Below, piece by piece: positions 56,581 to 64,000 of a stretch of 64,000 nucleotides of DNA. Source of the stretch: Geodermatophilus pulveris (GTDB taxonomy: Bacteria; Actinomycetota; Actinomycetes; Mycobacteriales; Geodermatophilaceae); NCBI RefSeq assembly GCF_900188375.1, contig NZ_FZOO01000001.1, forward strand, positions 310,001-374,000, read 5' to 3'. The notes below the pieces were generated by a model. That model did not search any database. It was not told the DNA's origin and worked only from the letters and a program-made list of their open reading frames with translations. Within the stretch, counting starts at the first letter, position 1, and every line of letters begins with the position of its first letter. The translations under genes and the position numbers were made by a program.

Positions 56581-56913
56581 ATGGCAGAGGTCTCGTGGTT
56601 GAGCGACTACGTCAGCGCGGCAGAGCGGACCGCCGACCACGGCTCCGGAGCGCCGGACGTCGCCGGGCTGTGGAGCGCCGGCCTGGAGGCCGAGGCGCAG
56701 TCCTGGCAGGAGCGCGCGCTGTGCGCCGAGACCGACCCCGAGGCGTTCTTCCCCGAGAAGGGCGGCTCGACCCGCGAGGCGAAGAAGATCTGCACCGGCT
56801 GCGAGGTCAAGGCCGAGTGCCTGGAGTTCGCGCTCGCCAACGACGAGCGCTTCGGCATCTGGGGCGGGCTGTCCGAGCGGGAGCGCCGCCGCCTGCGCCG
56901 CCGCGCGGGTTGA
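56581..56913 (+). CDS. whiB: WhiB-family iron-sulfur regulator (WhiB2/WhmD-like)
   Basis: A 110-residue Wbl protein. The four cluster-binding Cys are Cys48, Cys71, Cys74 and Cys80 (CxxC in CTGC), followed by the GIWGGLSERERR turn and a basic tail (RRRLRRRAG) for DNA binding. The 30-residue Asp/Ser/Ala N-terminal extension and the location next to cofD match mycobacterial WhiB2/WhmD, a cell-division regulator that acts with the main sigma factor. AGGGGA precedes the ATG at 56581; the upstream ATG at 56503 would place the leader in frame and is less likely. Confidence 0.92.
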   Translation: MAEVSWLSDYVSAAERTADHGSGAPDVAGLWSAGLEAEAQSWQERALCAETDPEAFFPEKGGSTREAKKICTGCEVKAECLEFALANDERFGIWGGLSERERRRLRRRAG

Positions 56914-56926
56914 GCGGACACCCTGG

Positions 56927-56943
56927 GGCCCCACGGAGGGGCC
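56927..56943 (+). terminator. small hairpin after whiB
   Basis: GGCCCC (56927-56932) and GGGGCC (56938-56943) around a five-base loop, 13 bases after the whiB stop. First of two hairpins in this gap. Confidence 0.5.
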
Positions 56944-56985
56944 GACCCGCGCACGCAGCGCCGCGTGACACCACCTCGCCACCGC

Positions 56986-57012
56986 AGCCGCCGACGGACC
57001 CCGTCGGCGGCT
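56986..57012. terminator. 12-bp-stem hairpin between whiB and the next convergent gene
   Basis: 56986-56997 (AGCCGCCGACGG) and 57001-57012 (CCGTCGGCGGCT) are exact inverted repeats with a three-base ACC loop, 24 bases from the end of the minus-strand gene. Bidirectional terminator. Confidence 0.8.
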
Positions 57013-57035
57013 GTCGTGTCCCCGGGGGAGTTCCC

Positions 57036-58040
57036 TCACCCCGCGTACCGGACGGCGTTGAGGCCCGGCGCGTCCACGCTCGCGGCCCGGTCGGTACCGA
57101 GGAACAGCGTGCCCGCGGCCGGCGCCCACCCGTCCCGGACCGGCCCGGCGGGGGAGACGGTGACCGCCAGGTCGTAGACCCGCCCGGTGTAGGCCGGCGG
57201 GGTGGCGATCGGACGGGTGTAGGACGGGAACCGGCCGGCCAGCCGCAGGTCCCGGCCCTCGCGGGTCACGGCGAGCGCCGGTGAGGGCAGGTCGGCGTAC
57301 TCCGTCCGCGACCGCACGCAGCCGGCGGCCGCTGGGTCGACCGGCGGCTCGGCGGCCAGGCAGTTCCAGGTGGGGAGCAGCAGGTGCCCCAGCGCCGTCG
57401 CGCCGTCCCCGGCCGCGGTGACGCTCACCGACGGGTAGGCCACCGTCGTCCCCACCGCCTGCCGCTCGACGACGACGCCGCCGAAGGCCAGCCGGGCCAC
57501 CACGCCGTCCTCCCCGAGCGGCACCGACCGGTCGGCCAGCACCCCGGCGCCGCCCTCGCCGGGCAGCGGGTCCGCCGGCACGGCCGGCAGGTCCGGCGGC
57601 GGGGCGGGCGGCGTGGGCCGCCCGGCCGGCGCGGGCGTCGCCGTGCCGGGTGCCGGTCCGGCGGCCACGGCGCCGCCGTCCCCGCGGGTGGCCGCGGACA
57701 GCCCGGCCAGCGCGGCGACCAGGAGCAGGGCCACGGCGGCCATCCCGGCCACGGCGCGGGGGCTGCCGTCGGGGACCTCGACGACCCGGGCACCGTCCTC
57801 GGCCGCGGCGGGCGGGGCCTCCGGTGCGGGCGGCGTGCCGGGCGGGGACTCCAGGAAGCCGGGCAGGTCGTCGTCCCGCCACCGTGGTACCGGGCGCACC
57901 GGGCGCGGCTCCCCGGGTGCGCCGGAGCCGGGGGACGGGCGCCGGCCCCCGCCCAGCGCCGCCGCGGCCAGGCCCGCGGACCCGAGCAGCGCCAGCACCA
58001 GCACCAGCCAGGGGACGGCGGCCGGCACGGAGGGGTCCAT
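57036..58040 (-). CDS. two-span membrane protein of unknown function
   Basis: A 334-residue protein not assigned to a family. An N-terminal span (~9-29) is followed by a ~65-residue Pro/Arg/Glu-rich cytoplasmic stretch, a second span (~95-118, AVAGMAAVALLLVAALAGL), a Pro-rich linker and an external beta-rich domain (~165-334) with two Cys (TWNCLAA and AAGCVRS). The second half has VYDLAVTVSPAGP near its end. Convergent with whiB and 37 bp from the zincin-like gene on the same strand. In related actinobacteria a similar hypothetical occupies this place; nothing more can be said. Confidence 0.75.
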   Translation of the reverse strand: MDPSVPAAVPWLVLVLALLGSAGLAAAALGGGRRPSPGSGAPGEPRPVRPVPRWRDDDLPGFLESPPGTPPAPEAPPAAAEDGARVVEVPDGSPRAVAGMAAVALLLVAALAGLSAATRGDGGAVAAGPAPGTATPAPAGRPTPPAPPPDLPAVPADPLPGEGGAGVLADRSVPLGEDGVVARLAFGGVVVERQAVGTTVAYPSVSVTAAGDGATALGHLLLPTWNCLAAEPPVDPAAAGCVRSRTEYADLPSPALAVTREGRDLRLAGRFPSYTRPIATPPAYTGRVYDLAVTVSPAGPVRDGWAPAAGTLFLGTDRAASVDAPGLNAVRYAG

Positions 58041-58077
58041 CGCCGCAGAGCATCCCAGCCGACGCCGGGGCCCTCCC

Positions 58078-58533
58078 TCAGCCGGTGGGGTCGATCTCCT
58101 CCGGGTCGCGGCCCAGCAGCACCGCGACCTGGTCGACGACGACGTCGCGCACCAGATCGGCGAGGTCGTCGCGGTCGTGCGCGCGCAGCTCCAGCGGCCG
58201 CCGGTAGACGACGATCCGCGGCGGCACCTCCCGGGTGCCGTCCCGGTGTGCGGGCAGCACGCGGGCCAGCGGCACGCTGCCGTCGTCGAGCACGTCGGCG
58301 TCGAGCACCACCTCGTCGGGGGTGGTGTGCTCCACCCACGGCACGTCCTCGACGGCGAACTCGACGCCGGCCAGCTCCTTCTCCCACCGCCGCTCGAGGT
58401 CCTCCACCGCGTCCAGGACGAGGTCGTCGAACCGCTCGGCGCGGCTGCGGGCCAGGGGGACGCCGTCGGGGACGAGGCGCCCCCGCAGCCCCCGGCCGTG
58501 CCGGTCGCGGCGGGATCGGGCGGGTCGGCTCAT
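58078..58533 (-). CDS. DUF1025-type metallopeptidase-like protein, HExxH lost
   Basis: A 151-residue minimal-zincin (DUF1025) family protein: RFDDLVLDAVEDLERRW, VEDVP and PPRIVVYRRPLE are the family pattern. At the place of the zinc motif, before GRDPEEI, the sequence is DQVAV (Asp134, Gln135, Val138) where active relatives have HExxH. The protein therefore should not bind catalytic zinc. The ATG at 58533 gives a basic N terminus (SRPARSRRDRHGR). The equivalent position in mycobacteria is Rv3258c, between pmmA and the DUF3499 gene. Confidence 0.8.
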   Translation of the reverse strand: MSRPARSRRDRHGRGLRGRLVPDGVPLARSRAERFDDLVLDAVEDLERRWEKELAGVEFAVEDVPWVEHTTPDEVVLDADVLDDGSVPLARVLPAHRDGTREVPPRIVVYRRPLELRAHDRDDLADLVRDVVVDQVAVLLGRDPEEIDPTG

Positions 58534-58722
58534 GACGGGTGCGAGCGTACGGCCGCAGCGGATCGAGGGCGTCCGGTGCGCGGCGGGCGGGACCGCACGG
58601 CGGGGCCCACGGGGCGGTCGTGCAGGATGGGACCACCGCCCGCGGACCGGCACCGAAACGCGGTGCGCCTGATGCCAACGACCCCGGGACGCGGCTACTG
58701 TGCCGTGCGTGAGGAACCGGTG

Positions 58723-59073
58723 GTGAGGCAGTCACGTCGCTGCTCGCGCAGCGGCTGCGCGCAACCGGCGGCGGCGACCCTGACCTACGTGTACGCGGAG
58801 TCGACCGCCGTCGTCGGCCCGTTGGCGACGTTCTCGGAGCCGCACAGCTACGACCTCTGCGAGTTCCACGGCGAGCGGCTGACCGTGCCGCGCGGCTGGG
58901 AGGTCGTCCGCCACGAGATCGACGTCGAGGACTCCGGCCCCACCGGCGACGACCTGCTCGCCCTGGCCGACGCCGTCCGCGAGGCCGCCCGGCCCGAGCC
59001 GCCGCGCAACCCCGCCGACGACGGCAGCGGCACCCGGCGCGGCCACCTGCGGGTCCTGCCCGACCTCTCCTGA
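58723..59073 (+). CDS. DUF3499 family protein
   Basis: A 116-residue actinobacterial protein: RRCSRSGCAQPA (Cys pair), ATLTYVYAESTAVVGPLAT, SYDLCEFHGERLTVPRGW. The Cys-x4-Cys and later Cys-x2-His residues suggest zinc binding. Rv3259 is the mycobacterial counterpart. Starts at 58705, 58720 and 58723 are all in frame; I prefer 58723 because AGGA lies seven bases before it, but a TACTGT hexamer (58696-58701) would also allow the longer forms. Stop is 65 bp before manB. Confidence 0.85.
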   Translation: MRQSRRCSRSGCAQPAAATLTYVYAESTAVVGPLATFSEPHSYDLCEFHGERLTVPRGWEVVRHEIDVEDSGPTGDDLLALADAVREAARPEPPRNPADDGSGTRRGHLRVLPDLS

Positions 59074-59126
59074 GCGAGGGCGTCCGGTCCCCCGACCGCT
59101 CCGGGCGAGCCGGAGGGGGGCACCGC

Positions 59127-59141
59127 TAAGGTCGCCGCGTG
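59127..59141 (+). promoter_or_regulatory. leaderless -10 element of manB
   Basis: TAAGGT (59127-59132), six bases, GTG at 59139. No Shine-Dalgarno sequence. Confidence 0.6.
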
Positions 59142-60500
59142 CCGGACCTGTCCACGATCATCAAGGCCTACGACGTGCGCGGCGTCGTCCCGGACGAGTG
59201 GGACGAGGCGGTCGCCCGCCGGATCGGCGCGGCCTTCGCCGAGCTCGTGCACACCGAGAGCGGCGCCGCGGCGGTGGTGACCGCGCACGACATGCGCGAC
59301 TCCTCGGTGCCCCTGTCGCGGGCCTTCGCCGAGGGCGTGCTGTCCCGCGGCCTGGACGTCCTCGAAGCCGGTCTCGGCTCCACCGACCTGCTCTACTTCG
59401 CCTCCGGCTCGCTCGGCGTGCCGGGCGCGATGTTCACCGCCAGCCACAACCCGGCCCGCTACAACGGCATCAAGCTCTGCCGGGCCGGCGCGACGCCCGT
59501 GGGCCAGGACTCCGGGCTGGCCACGATCCGGGCGTGGGCCGAGCGCGACGCCTACGACCGGGTGCCGGACCGGACCGCGTCGGTCAGCGGGCGCGACCTG
59601 CTCGCCGGGTACGGCGCCCACCTGCGCTCGCTGGTCGACCTGTCCACCGTCCGGCCGCTGCGGGTGGTCGTCGACGCCGGCAACGGCATGGGCGGGCACA
59701 CCGTCCCGGTGGTCCTCGACGGCCTGCCGCTGGAGGTCCTCCCGCTGTACTTCGAGCTCGACGGCAGCTTCCCGAACCACGAGGCCAACCCCCTGGACCC
59801 GGCCAACCTGGTCGACCTGCAGGCCGAGGTGCGCCGCACCGGCGCCGACCTCGGGCTGGCCTTCGACGGCGACGCCGACCGGGTCTTCGTCGTCGACGAG
59901 CGCGGCGAGCCGGTCAGCCCCTCGGCGGTGACCGCACTGGTCGCCGTCCGCGAGCTGGCCACCGGCCGGGGGACGACGGTCATCCACAACCTCATCACCT
60001 CCCGCGCGGTGCCCGAGATCGTCCGGGAGCACGGCGGCACCCCGGTGCGCACCCGGGTCGGGCACTCGTTCATCAAGGCCGAGATGGCCCGCACCGACGC
60101 CGTCTTCGGCGGGGAGCACTCCGCGCACTACTACTTCCGCGACTTCTGGCGGGCCGACACCGGCATGCTCGCCGCCATGCACGTGCTGGCCGCGCTGGGC
60201 GAGCAGAGCCGGCCCCTGTCGGAGCTGACCGCCGGCTACACCCGGTACGCCGCCTCCGGCGAGGTCAACTCGACGGTGGCCGACGCGGCCGGCCGCACCG
60301 CCGCCGTCCGGGAGGCCTTCGAGGCCGAGGGCGCGGCGTTCGACGAGCTGGACGGGCTGACCGTCGACCTGCCGGACGGCTCGTGGTTCAACCTGCGGGC
60401 CAGCAACACCGAGCCGCTGCTGCGGCTCAACGTCGAGGCGCCGGACGAGGCGCGGATGACCTCCCTGCGGGACCGAGTGCTGGAGATGGTGCGCGCATGA
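59139..60500 (+). CDS. manB: phosphomannomutase/phosphoglucomutase
   Basis: A 453-residue alpha-D-phosphohexomutase with four domains: phosphoserine loop TASHNP (Ser102), metal loop DGDADR, sugar-binding GGEHSAHYYF (GEMSG equivalent) and phosphate-binding RASNTEPLLRLN. It converts mannose-6-phosphate to mannose-1-phosphate for manC. It matches mycobacterial ManB (Rv3257c) in neighbourhood. The stop overlaps the ATG of the Trm112-like gene. Confidence 0.95.
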   Translation: MPDLSTIIKAYDVRGVVPDEWDEAVARRIGAAFAELVHTESGAAAVVTAHDMRDSSVPLSRAFAEGVLSRGLDVLEAGLGSTDLLYFASGSLGVPGAMFTASHNPARYNGIKLCRAGATPVGQDSGLATIRAWAERDAYDRVPDRTASVSGRDLLAGYGAHLRSLVDLSTVRPLRVVVDAGNGMGGHTVPVVLDGLPLEVLPLYFELDGSFPNHEANPLDPANLVDLQAEVRRTGADLGLAFDGDADRVFVVDERGEPVSPSAVTALVAVRELATGRGTTVIHNLITSRAVPEIVREHGGTPVRTRVGHSFIKAEMARTDAVFGGEHSAHYYFRDFWRADTGMLAAMHVLAALGEQSRPLSELTAGYTRYAASGEVNSTVADAAGRTAAVREAFEAEGAAFDELDGLTVDLPDGSWFNLRASNTEPLLRLNVEAPDEARMTSLRDRVLEMVRA

Positions 60501-60709
60501 CCACGGGAGCCCCGACCGGCCAGGGACCGCTGGGCCTGGACCCGGTGCTGCTGGAGATCCTCGCCTGCCCCGACACGCACCACAGCCCGCTGACGGTGGA
60601 CGAGGCGGCGGGCGAGCTGCTGTGCGCCACCTGCGACCGGGCCTTCCCCGTGCGCGACGGCATCCCCGTGCTGCTGCTCGACGAGGCCCGGCACCGGGGG
60701 CAGGCGTGA
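60497..60709 (+). CDS. Trm112 family small zinc-ribbon protein
   Basis: A 70-residue Trm112/YcaR-like protein: LLEILACPDTHHSPL, then LLCATCDRAFPVRDGIPVLL. Most relatives have CPxC...CxxC; here the first pair is CPDTH, so one Cys is replaced. In other systems Trm112 proteins activate methyltransferases. Tightly coupled on both sides (ATGA with manB, GTGA with the SIS gene). Confidence 0.88.
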   Translation: MTTGAPTGQGPLGLDPVLLEILACPDTHHSPLTVDEAAGELLCATCDRAFPVRDGIPVLLLDEARHRGQA

Positions 60710-61851
60710 CCTCCCCGGAGCTCGCCGAGGAGGTCCTCGACGACCTCGGGCTGCTGCGCGCCCGCGACCCGCGCGGCCTGCTGCCCGCGGTCGCCGGCGC
60801 CGGCGCGCAGGTCCGGGAGACCGCGCGGCTGACCGGGGAGGCCGGCCTGGAGCGGGTCACCGCCGGCGGCCGCCCCCGCGGGCTGGTCATCGTGGCCCGC
60901 CGGGAGGGCGCGGTGGCCGCGCAGGTGCTGCGGGCGCTGCTGGGGCCGGCCAGCCCGGTCACCGTGGACGTCGTCCCGGGGCCGGACCTGCCGGTGTGGA
61001 CCGGGCCCAGCGACATCGCCGTCGTCGCCACCCGCACCGGCGCCGGCCGCTACGCCGTCACCCCGGCCTACGAGGCGGCCCGCCGCGGGGTGACGCTGCT
61101 GGGCATCGGCGCCGAGGACGCCCCGCTGCGCGCGGCGTGCTCCACCGCCCGAGCCCCCTACGTCCCGCTGCCGCGCTCCCGGGTGCGGCACACCACGCTG
61201 TGGTCGCTGCTCACCCCGCTGCTGCAGCTCGGCGTCGGCCTGGACCTGCTGTCGGAGGACGCGGGAGACCTGGAGGCGATCGCCGCGGCCCTCGACGAGG
61301 TGGCCACCGAGTGCGGGCCGACCCGGGAGTCCTTCGTCAACCCGGCCAAGACGCTGGCCCTGGAGCTGCTCGACGCGCTGCCGCTGATCACCGCCGAGGG
61401 GCCGCTGGCCGGCACCGCGGCCGCCCGGATCGCCGACCAGCTCGCGACGCTGGCCGGGCTGCCGGTCACCACCTTCCGGATGCCCGACCAGCGGGTGGCC
61501 GCCTGCGCCGTCCTGCGCGGGCCGCTGGCGCCCCAGGGCGGGGCCGACGACTTCTTCCGCGACCGCGCCGACGACGCCGGCCGCCGGCTGCGGCTGATCA
61601 CCATCCGGGACCCCGACGCCGGGGAGCACGACGGGGCGGGGGAGCGCGAGCCCCGGTCGGCGCGCGAGGCCCTGTCCGAGGCGCTGCGCAGCGCAGCGGC
61701 GGCGAACGTGCCGGTGAGCGGGCTGGCCGAGCACGGGGACCCGCAGCGCTACGGCCGGCTGCCCCGCCTGGCCCGCCAGCTGGCCGTCGCGGACTTCACC
61801 GCCGCCTACCTCGCGCTGGCCCTGGACGCCGAGCGGTCGGCACCGGCGTGA
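60706..61851 (+). CDS. SIS-domain sugar isomerase-like protein (Rv3256c-like)
   Basis: A 381-residue protein of the phosphoglucose/phosphomannose isomerase-like SIS group found between manB and manA in actinobacteria. The first SIS half covers ~40-180 (RPRGLVIVARREGA), the second ~190-381 (ESFVNPAKTLALELL, then the PMI-like FRMPDQRVA). The catalytic Glu/His set of true bifunctional isomerases is not obvious, so enzymatic activity is uncertain; a binding or regulatory role in mannose metabolism is possible. GTG at 60706 overlaps the previous stop. Confidence 0.78.
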   Translation: MTSPELAEEVLDDLGLLRARDPRGLLPAVAGAGAQVRETARLTGEAGLERVTAGGRPRGLVIVARREGAVAAQVLRALLGPASPVTVDVVPGPDLPVWTGPSDIAVVATRTGAGRYAVTPAYEAARRGVTLLGIGAEDAPLRAACSTARAPYVPLPRSRVRHTTLWSLLTPLLQLGVGLDLLSEDAGDLEAIAAALDEVATECGPTRESFVNPAKTLALELLDALPLITAEGPLAGTAAARIADQLATLAGLPVTTFRMPDQRVAACAVLRGPLAPQGGADDFFRDRADDAGRRLRLITIRDPDAGEHDGAGEREPRSAREALSEALRSAAAANVPVSGLAEHGDPQRYGRLPRLARQLAVADFTAAYLALALDAERSAPA

Positions 61852-61947
61852 GCGGGCCGCAGGTGACACGGCGACGGCGGGCTGCCCCGGATGTCGGAGG
61901 TGGCGGTGCTGTGGTCAGTACCAGCCCCGGCGACCCGTCCCGGCCAG

Positions 61948-61964
61948 TAGCCTCTGCGCTGATG
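61948..61964 (+). promoter_or_regulatory. near-leaderless -10 element of manA
   Basis: TAGCCT (61948-61953), eight bases, ATG at 61962. Gives manA a promoter of its own inside the manB-SIS-manA row. Confidence 0.5.
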
Positions 61965-63137
61965 TGGCCCCTCACCAGCGCCGTCCGGTTCTACCCGTGG
62001 GGGAGCCGCACGGTCATCCCCGAGCTGCTCGGCCAGCCCAGCCCGGCCGCCCAGCCGCACGCCGAGCTGTGGATGGGCGCGCACCCGGACGAGCCGAGCG
62101 AGCTGGCCGACGGCCGTCCGCTGGACCGGGCGATCGCCGGGGAGCCCGAGCAGCTGCTGGGCGCGCCGGTGGTGGACCGCTTCGGGCCGCGGCTGCCCTT
62201 CCTGCTCAAGGTGCTCGCCGCCGATCGGCCGCTGTCGCTGCAGGCGCACCCCACGATGGAGCAGGCCGCCGCCGGCTACGCCGCCGAGGAGGCGGCCGGG
62301 ATCCCCAAGGACGACCCGGCGCGGACCTTCAAGGACCCGTGGCACAAGCCCGAGCTGCTGCTCGCGCTGACCACCTTCGAGGCGCTGTGCGGCTTCCGCC
62401 CGGTCGAGGAGTCGCTGCACTGCCTGGCCAAGCTGCAGCTGCCCGAGCTCAAGCCGACCATCGCCGCGCTGGCCCGGGGCGGGCTGCGGGCGGCCATCCC
62501 GCAGCTGATCGCCCTGTCCGGCCGGCGCCGGACCTCGCTGGTCGAGGCGGTCGCGACCCGCGCCGCCTCCTTCGTCGCGGCAGCGGACCCGGAGTTCATC
62601 AACACCTACCGCTGGGCGGCCACGCTGGCCGAGTCCTATCCCGGTGACCCCGGCGTGGTGATCTCGCTGATGTGCAACCACCTCAAGCTGGCCCCGGGCG
62701 AGGCGGTGTTCCTGCCGCCGGGCAACCTGCACGCCTACCTCCGCGGCGCCGGCATCGAGGTCATGGCCAGCTCGGACAACGTGCTGCGCGGCGGGCTGAC
62801 CAGCAAGCACGTCGACCTCGCCGCGCTCATCGAGGTGCTCGACTTCTCCGACGGCCGGATCCCGGTGATCCACCCGGTGCTCGGCCCCGGCGGGCTGCGC
62901 TACCCGGTGCCGGTGGAGGACTTCGACCTGACCCGGGTGCAGCTGGACGACCGGACCGGCAGCCTGACCACCGCGGGGCCGCAGGTGCTGCTGTGCACCG
63001 AGGGCCGGGCGGTGCTGGAGGCGGCCGACGGCGAGCTGGTGCTCGAGCGCGGGCGCTCGGCGTTCGTGCCGGCGGGGGAGCCGGTCACCGCCCGCGGCCC
63101 GGCACTGCTCTACCGGAGCACGACGAACCTGCGCTGA
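61962..63137 (+). CDS. manA: mannose-6-phosphate isomerase, class I
   Basis: A 391-residue cupin-fold isomerase. Zinc ligands are in QAHP (Gln, His), KPELLLAL (Glu) and GNLHAYL (His); YPWGS at the N terminus and EVMASSDNVLRGGLTSKHVD complete the type I PMI pattern. It links fructose-6-phosphate to mannose-6-phosphate, feeding manB and manC. The ATG at 61962 gives the family N terminus (MWPLTSAVRFYPWG). Ends ten bases before the convergent last gene. Confidence 0.95.
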   Translation: MWPLTSAVRFYPWGSRTVIPELLGQPSPAAQPHAELWMGAHPDEPSELADGRPLDRAIAGEPEQLLGAPVVDRFGPRLPFLLKVLAADRPLSLQAHPTMEQAAAGYAAEEAAGIPKDDPARTFKDPWHKPELLLALTTFEALCGFRPVEESLHCLAKLQLPELKPTIAALARGGLRAAIPQLIALSGRRRTSLVEAVATRAASFVAAADPEFINTYRWAATLAESYPGDPGVVISLMCNHLKLAPGEAVFLPPGNLHAYLRGAGIEVMASSDNVLRGGLTSKHVDLAALIEVLDFSDGRIPVIHPVLGPGGLRYPVPVEDFDLTRVQLDDRTGSLTTAGPQVLLCTEGRAVLEAADGELVLERGRSAFVPAGEPVTARGPALLYRSTTNLR

Positions 63138-63147
63138 CCCCGGCCGG

Positions 63148-64000
63148 TCAGCCGCGCGCCCGGCGCCGGGCCGCCAGCGTCGCCCCGCCGGCGGAGGCCA
63201 GCTCGACGACGGTGAACAGCACGCGGGACACCACGGCCAGGGCGAGCGCCTGCCCGTAGGGGAGCACCGCCGCCAGCGCGGCCACGACGACCAGCTCGCG
63301 GGCCCCGATGCCCGACGGCAGCACGAAGGCGACCAGGCCGGCGGTCATCGCCACCCCCATGGTCCCGATGCACAGGAGCAGCAGCAGCGGCCGGCCCACC
63401 GGGCCCGGCTCGCGGACGGCGTCGACGAGGACGAACAGGTGCACGCCGTAGCACAGGGCGACCAGCAGGCTGAGCCCGACGGCCCGGGTGATCGCCCCGC
63501 CGGCCAGCCGCCGCGGCAGCGGACCCTGGCGCAGCAGGGCCAGCACCCGGTCGAGCAGCGGCGTCAGCGCCGCGGGGTGCAGCAGGGCCAGGCCCACCGG
63601 GAGCAGAGCGAACAGCCACAGCAGCCCGGGCCGGCTGCCGGCCAGCGCCGGGACGGCGAGCAGGCCGGCGGCCAGCGAGGTGACGACGGCGACCCCCGCG
63701 GTCAGCAGCGACGCGGTCAGCCCGCGGGCCCGGGACACCCCGGCGGCCCGGGCCAGCTCCATCTGCAGCACGAAGGCCACGACCGACCCGGGGACGTACT
63801 TGCCGAGCTGGCCCACCAGGTAGATGCGGGCGGCGGTGGCCGCGCCCAGGCGCACACCCATCGCGTCCAGTGCCGCCCGCCAGACCAGCGGGCTCAGCAG
63901 CACGCCGCCCGCCACCGCGCCCAGGGCGAGCACCAGGTACGGCCAGGGCAGCGCGCGCAGCGTGGCCGACACCGCGTCCCGCTCGCGGACCACGGCGACC
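63148..64000 (-). CDS. UPF0104/LPG-synthase-type membrane protein, 5' end outside window
   Basis: At least 283 residues of a multi-span membrane protein (about eight spans visible). LVGQLGKYVPGSVVAFVLQ is the hallmark of the lysylphosphatidylglycerol synthase transmembrane (flippase-like) domain, and FVLPSGIGARELVVV near the C terminus confirms it. No soluble aminoacyl-transfer domain follows, so it is likely a stand-alone lipid or glycolipid flippase. The gene continues past the right edge; the in-frame GTG at 63993 is probably internal. Confidence 0.85.
   Translation of the reverse strand, partial: VAVVRERDAVSATLRALPWPYLVLALGAVAGGVLLSPLVWRAALDAMGVRLGAATAARIYLVGQLGKYVPGSVVAFVLQMELARAAGVSRARGLTASLLTAGVAVVTSLAAGLLAVPALAGSRPGLLWLFALLPVGLALLHPAALTPLLDRVLALLRQGPLPRRLAGGAITRAVGLSLLVALCYGVHLFVLVDAVREPGPVGRPLLLLLCIGTMGVAMTAGLVAFVLPSGIGARELVVVAALAAVLPYGQALALAVVSRVLFTVVELASAGGATLAARRRARG

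Overview
The window is about 74 percent G+C by eye, densely coded on both strands, and uses many GTG starts, ATGA/GTGA stop-start overlaps and leaderless-type starts. Together with a WhiB regulator, F420 genes (cofD/cofE), DUF3499, an LCP protein, LGFP-repeat wall proteins and mycobacterium-like galactan genes, this points to a chromosome segment of a high-GC actinobacterium. Geodermatophilaceae (Blastococcus, Geodermatophilus or Modestobacter type) is my best guess; that is inference from gene content, not from a marker gene. I saw no rRNA, tRNA, CRISPR array or insertion sequence.

Layout. 1-3.6 kb: a MEDS/anti-sigma-type ATPase facing a GAF/PAS/SpoIIE phosphatase. 3.7-8.5 kb: a broken ArsR gene, then a copper operon (twin CsoR boxes, copZ, csoR, a secreted His-rich protein, copA, a DUF4396 membrane protein). 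8.6-13.3 kb: DUF1028 protein, CoA-transferase subunits B and A, a TIGR03089 protein and an LCP ligase. 13.8-23.8 kb: a surface-glycan locus with a GT2, a Wzm/Wzt exporter, one ordinary Stealth phosphotransferase, a GT4-Stealth fusion, an unknown beta-rich protein and a GT92-like enzyme. 24-34.7 kb: two acyltransferase-3 proteins, an M23 peptidase, a frameshifted secreted protein, a secreted EEP-family protein, a CDP-alcohol transferase, a TagF-like transferase, a GT2 and a bifunctional CDP-ribitol synthase. 35-37 kb: rmlB and rmlD. 37.2-43.4 kb: two large LGFP-repeat wall hydrolases around a small secreted protein. 43.7-49.4 kb: a compact galactan set (glfT2, wzm, wzt, glfT1 and convergent glf). 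49.5-63.1 kb: rhamnosyltransferase, manC, SDR, DNA glycosylase, rmlA, cofE, cofD, whiB, DUF3499, manB, Trm112, SIS protein and manA, an order that recalls the Mycobacterium tuberculosis Rv3256c-Rv3266c region. The window ends inside a flippase-like membrane protein.

How it fits together. Most of the window builds and exports the cell envelope. ManA, ManB and ManC make GDP-mannose. RmlA, RmlB and RmlD make dTDP-rhamnose (rmlC is not in the window). Glf, GlfT1 and GlfT2 make a galactan that the second Wzm/Wzt pair probably exports. The Stealth proteins, CDP-ribitol synthase and TagF-like enzyme point to at least one phosphodiester-linked glycopolymer, and LCP and LGFP proteins would attach to or remodel the wall. 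The most unusual items are the GT4-Stealth fusion with its translationally coupled unknown partner, a near-perfect 312-bp in-frame duplication in an LGFP gene, a +1 frameshift exactly at a TCC-TGA shifty stop, a probable CTG start codon, a pair of FliA/WhiG-like promoters before two wall hydrolases, and several enzymes that have lost a textbook catalytic residue.
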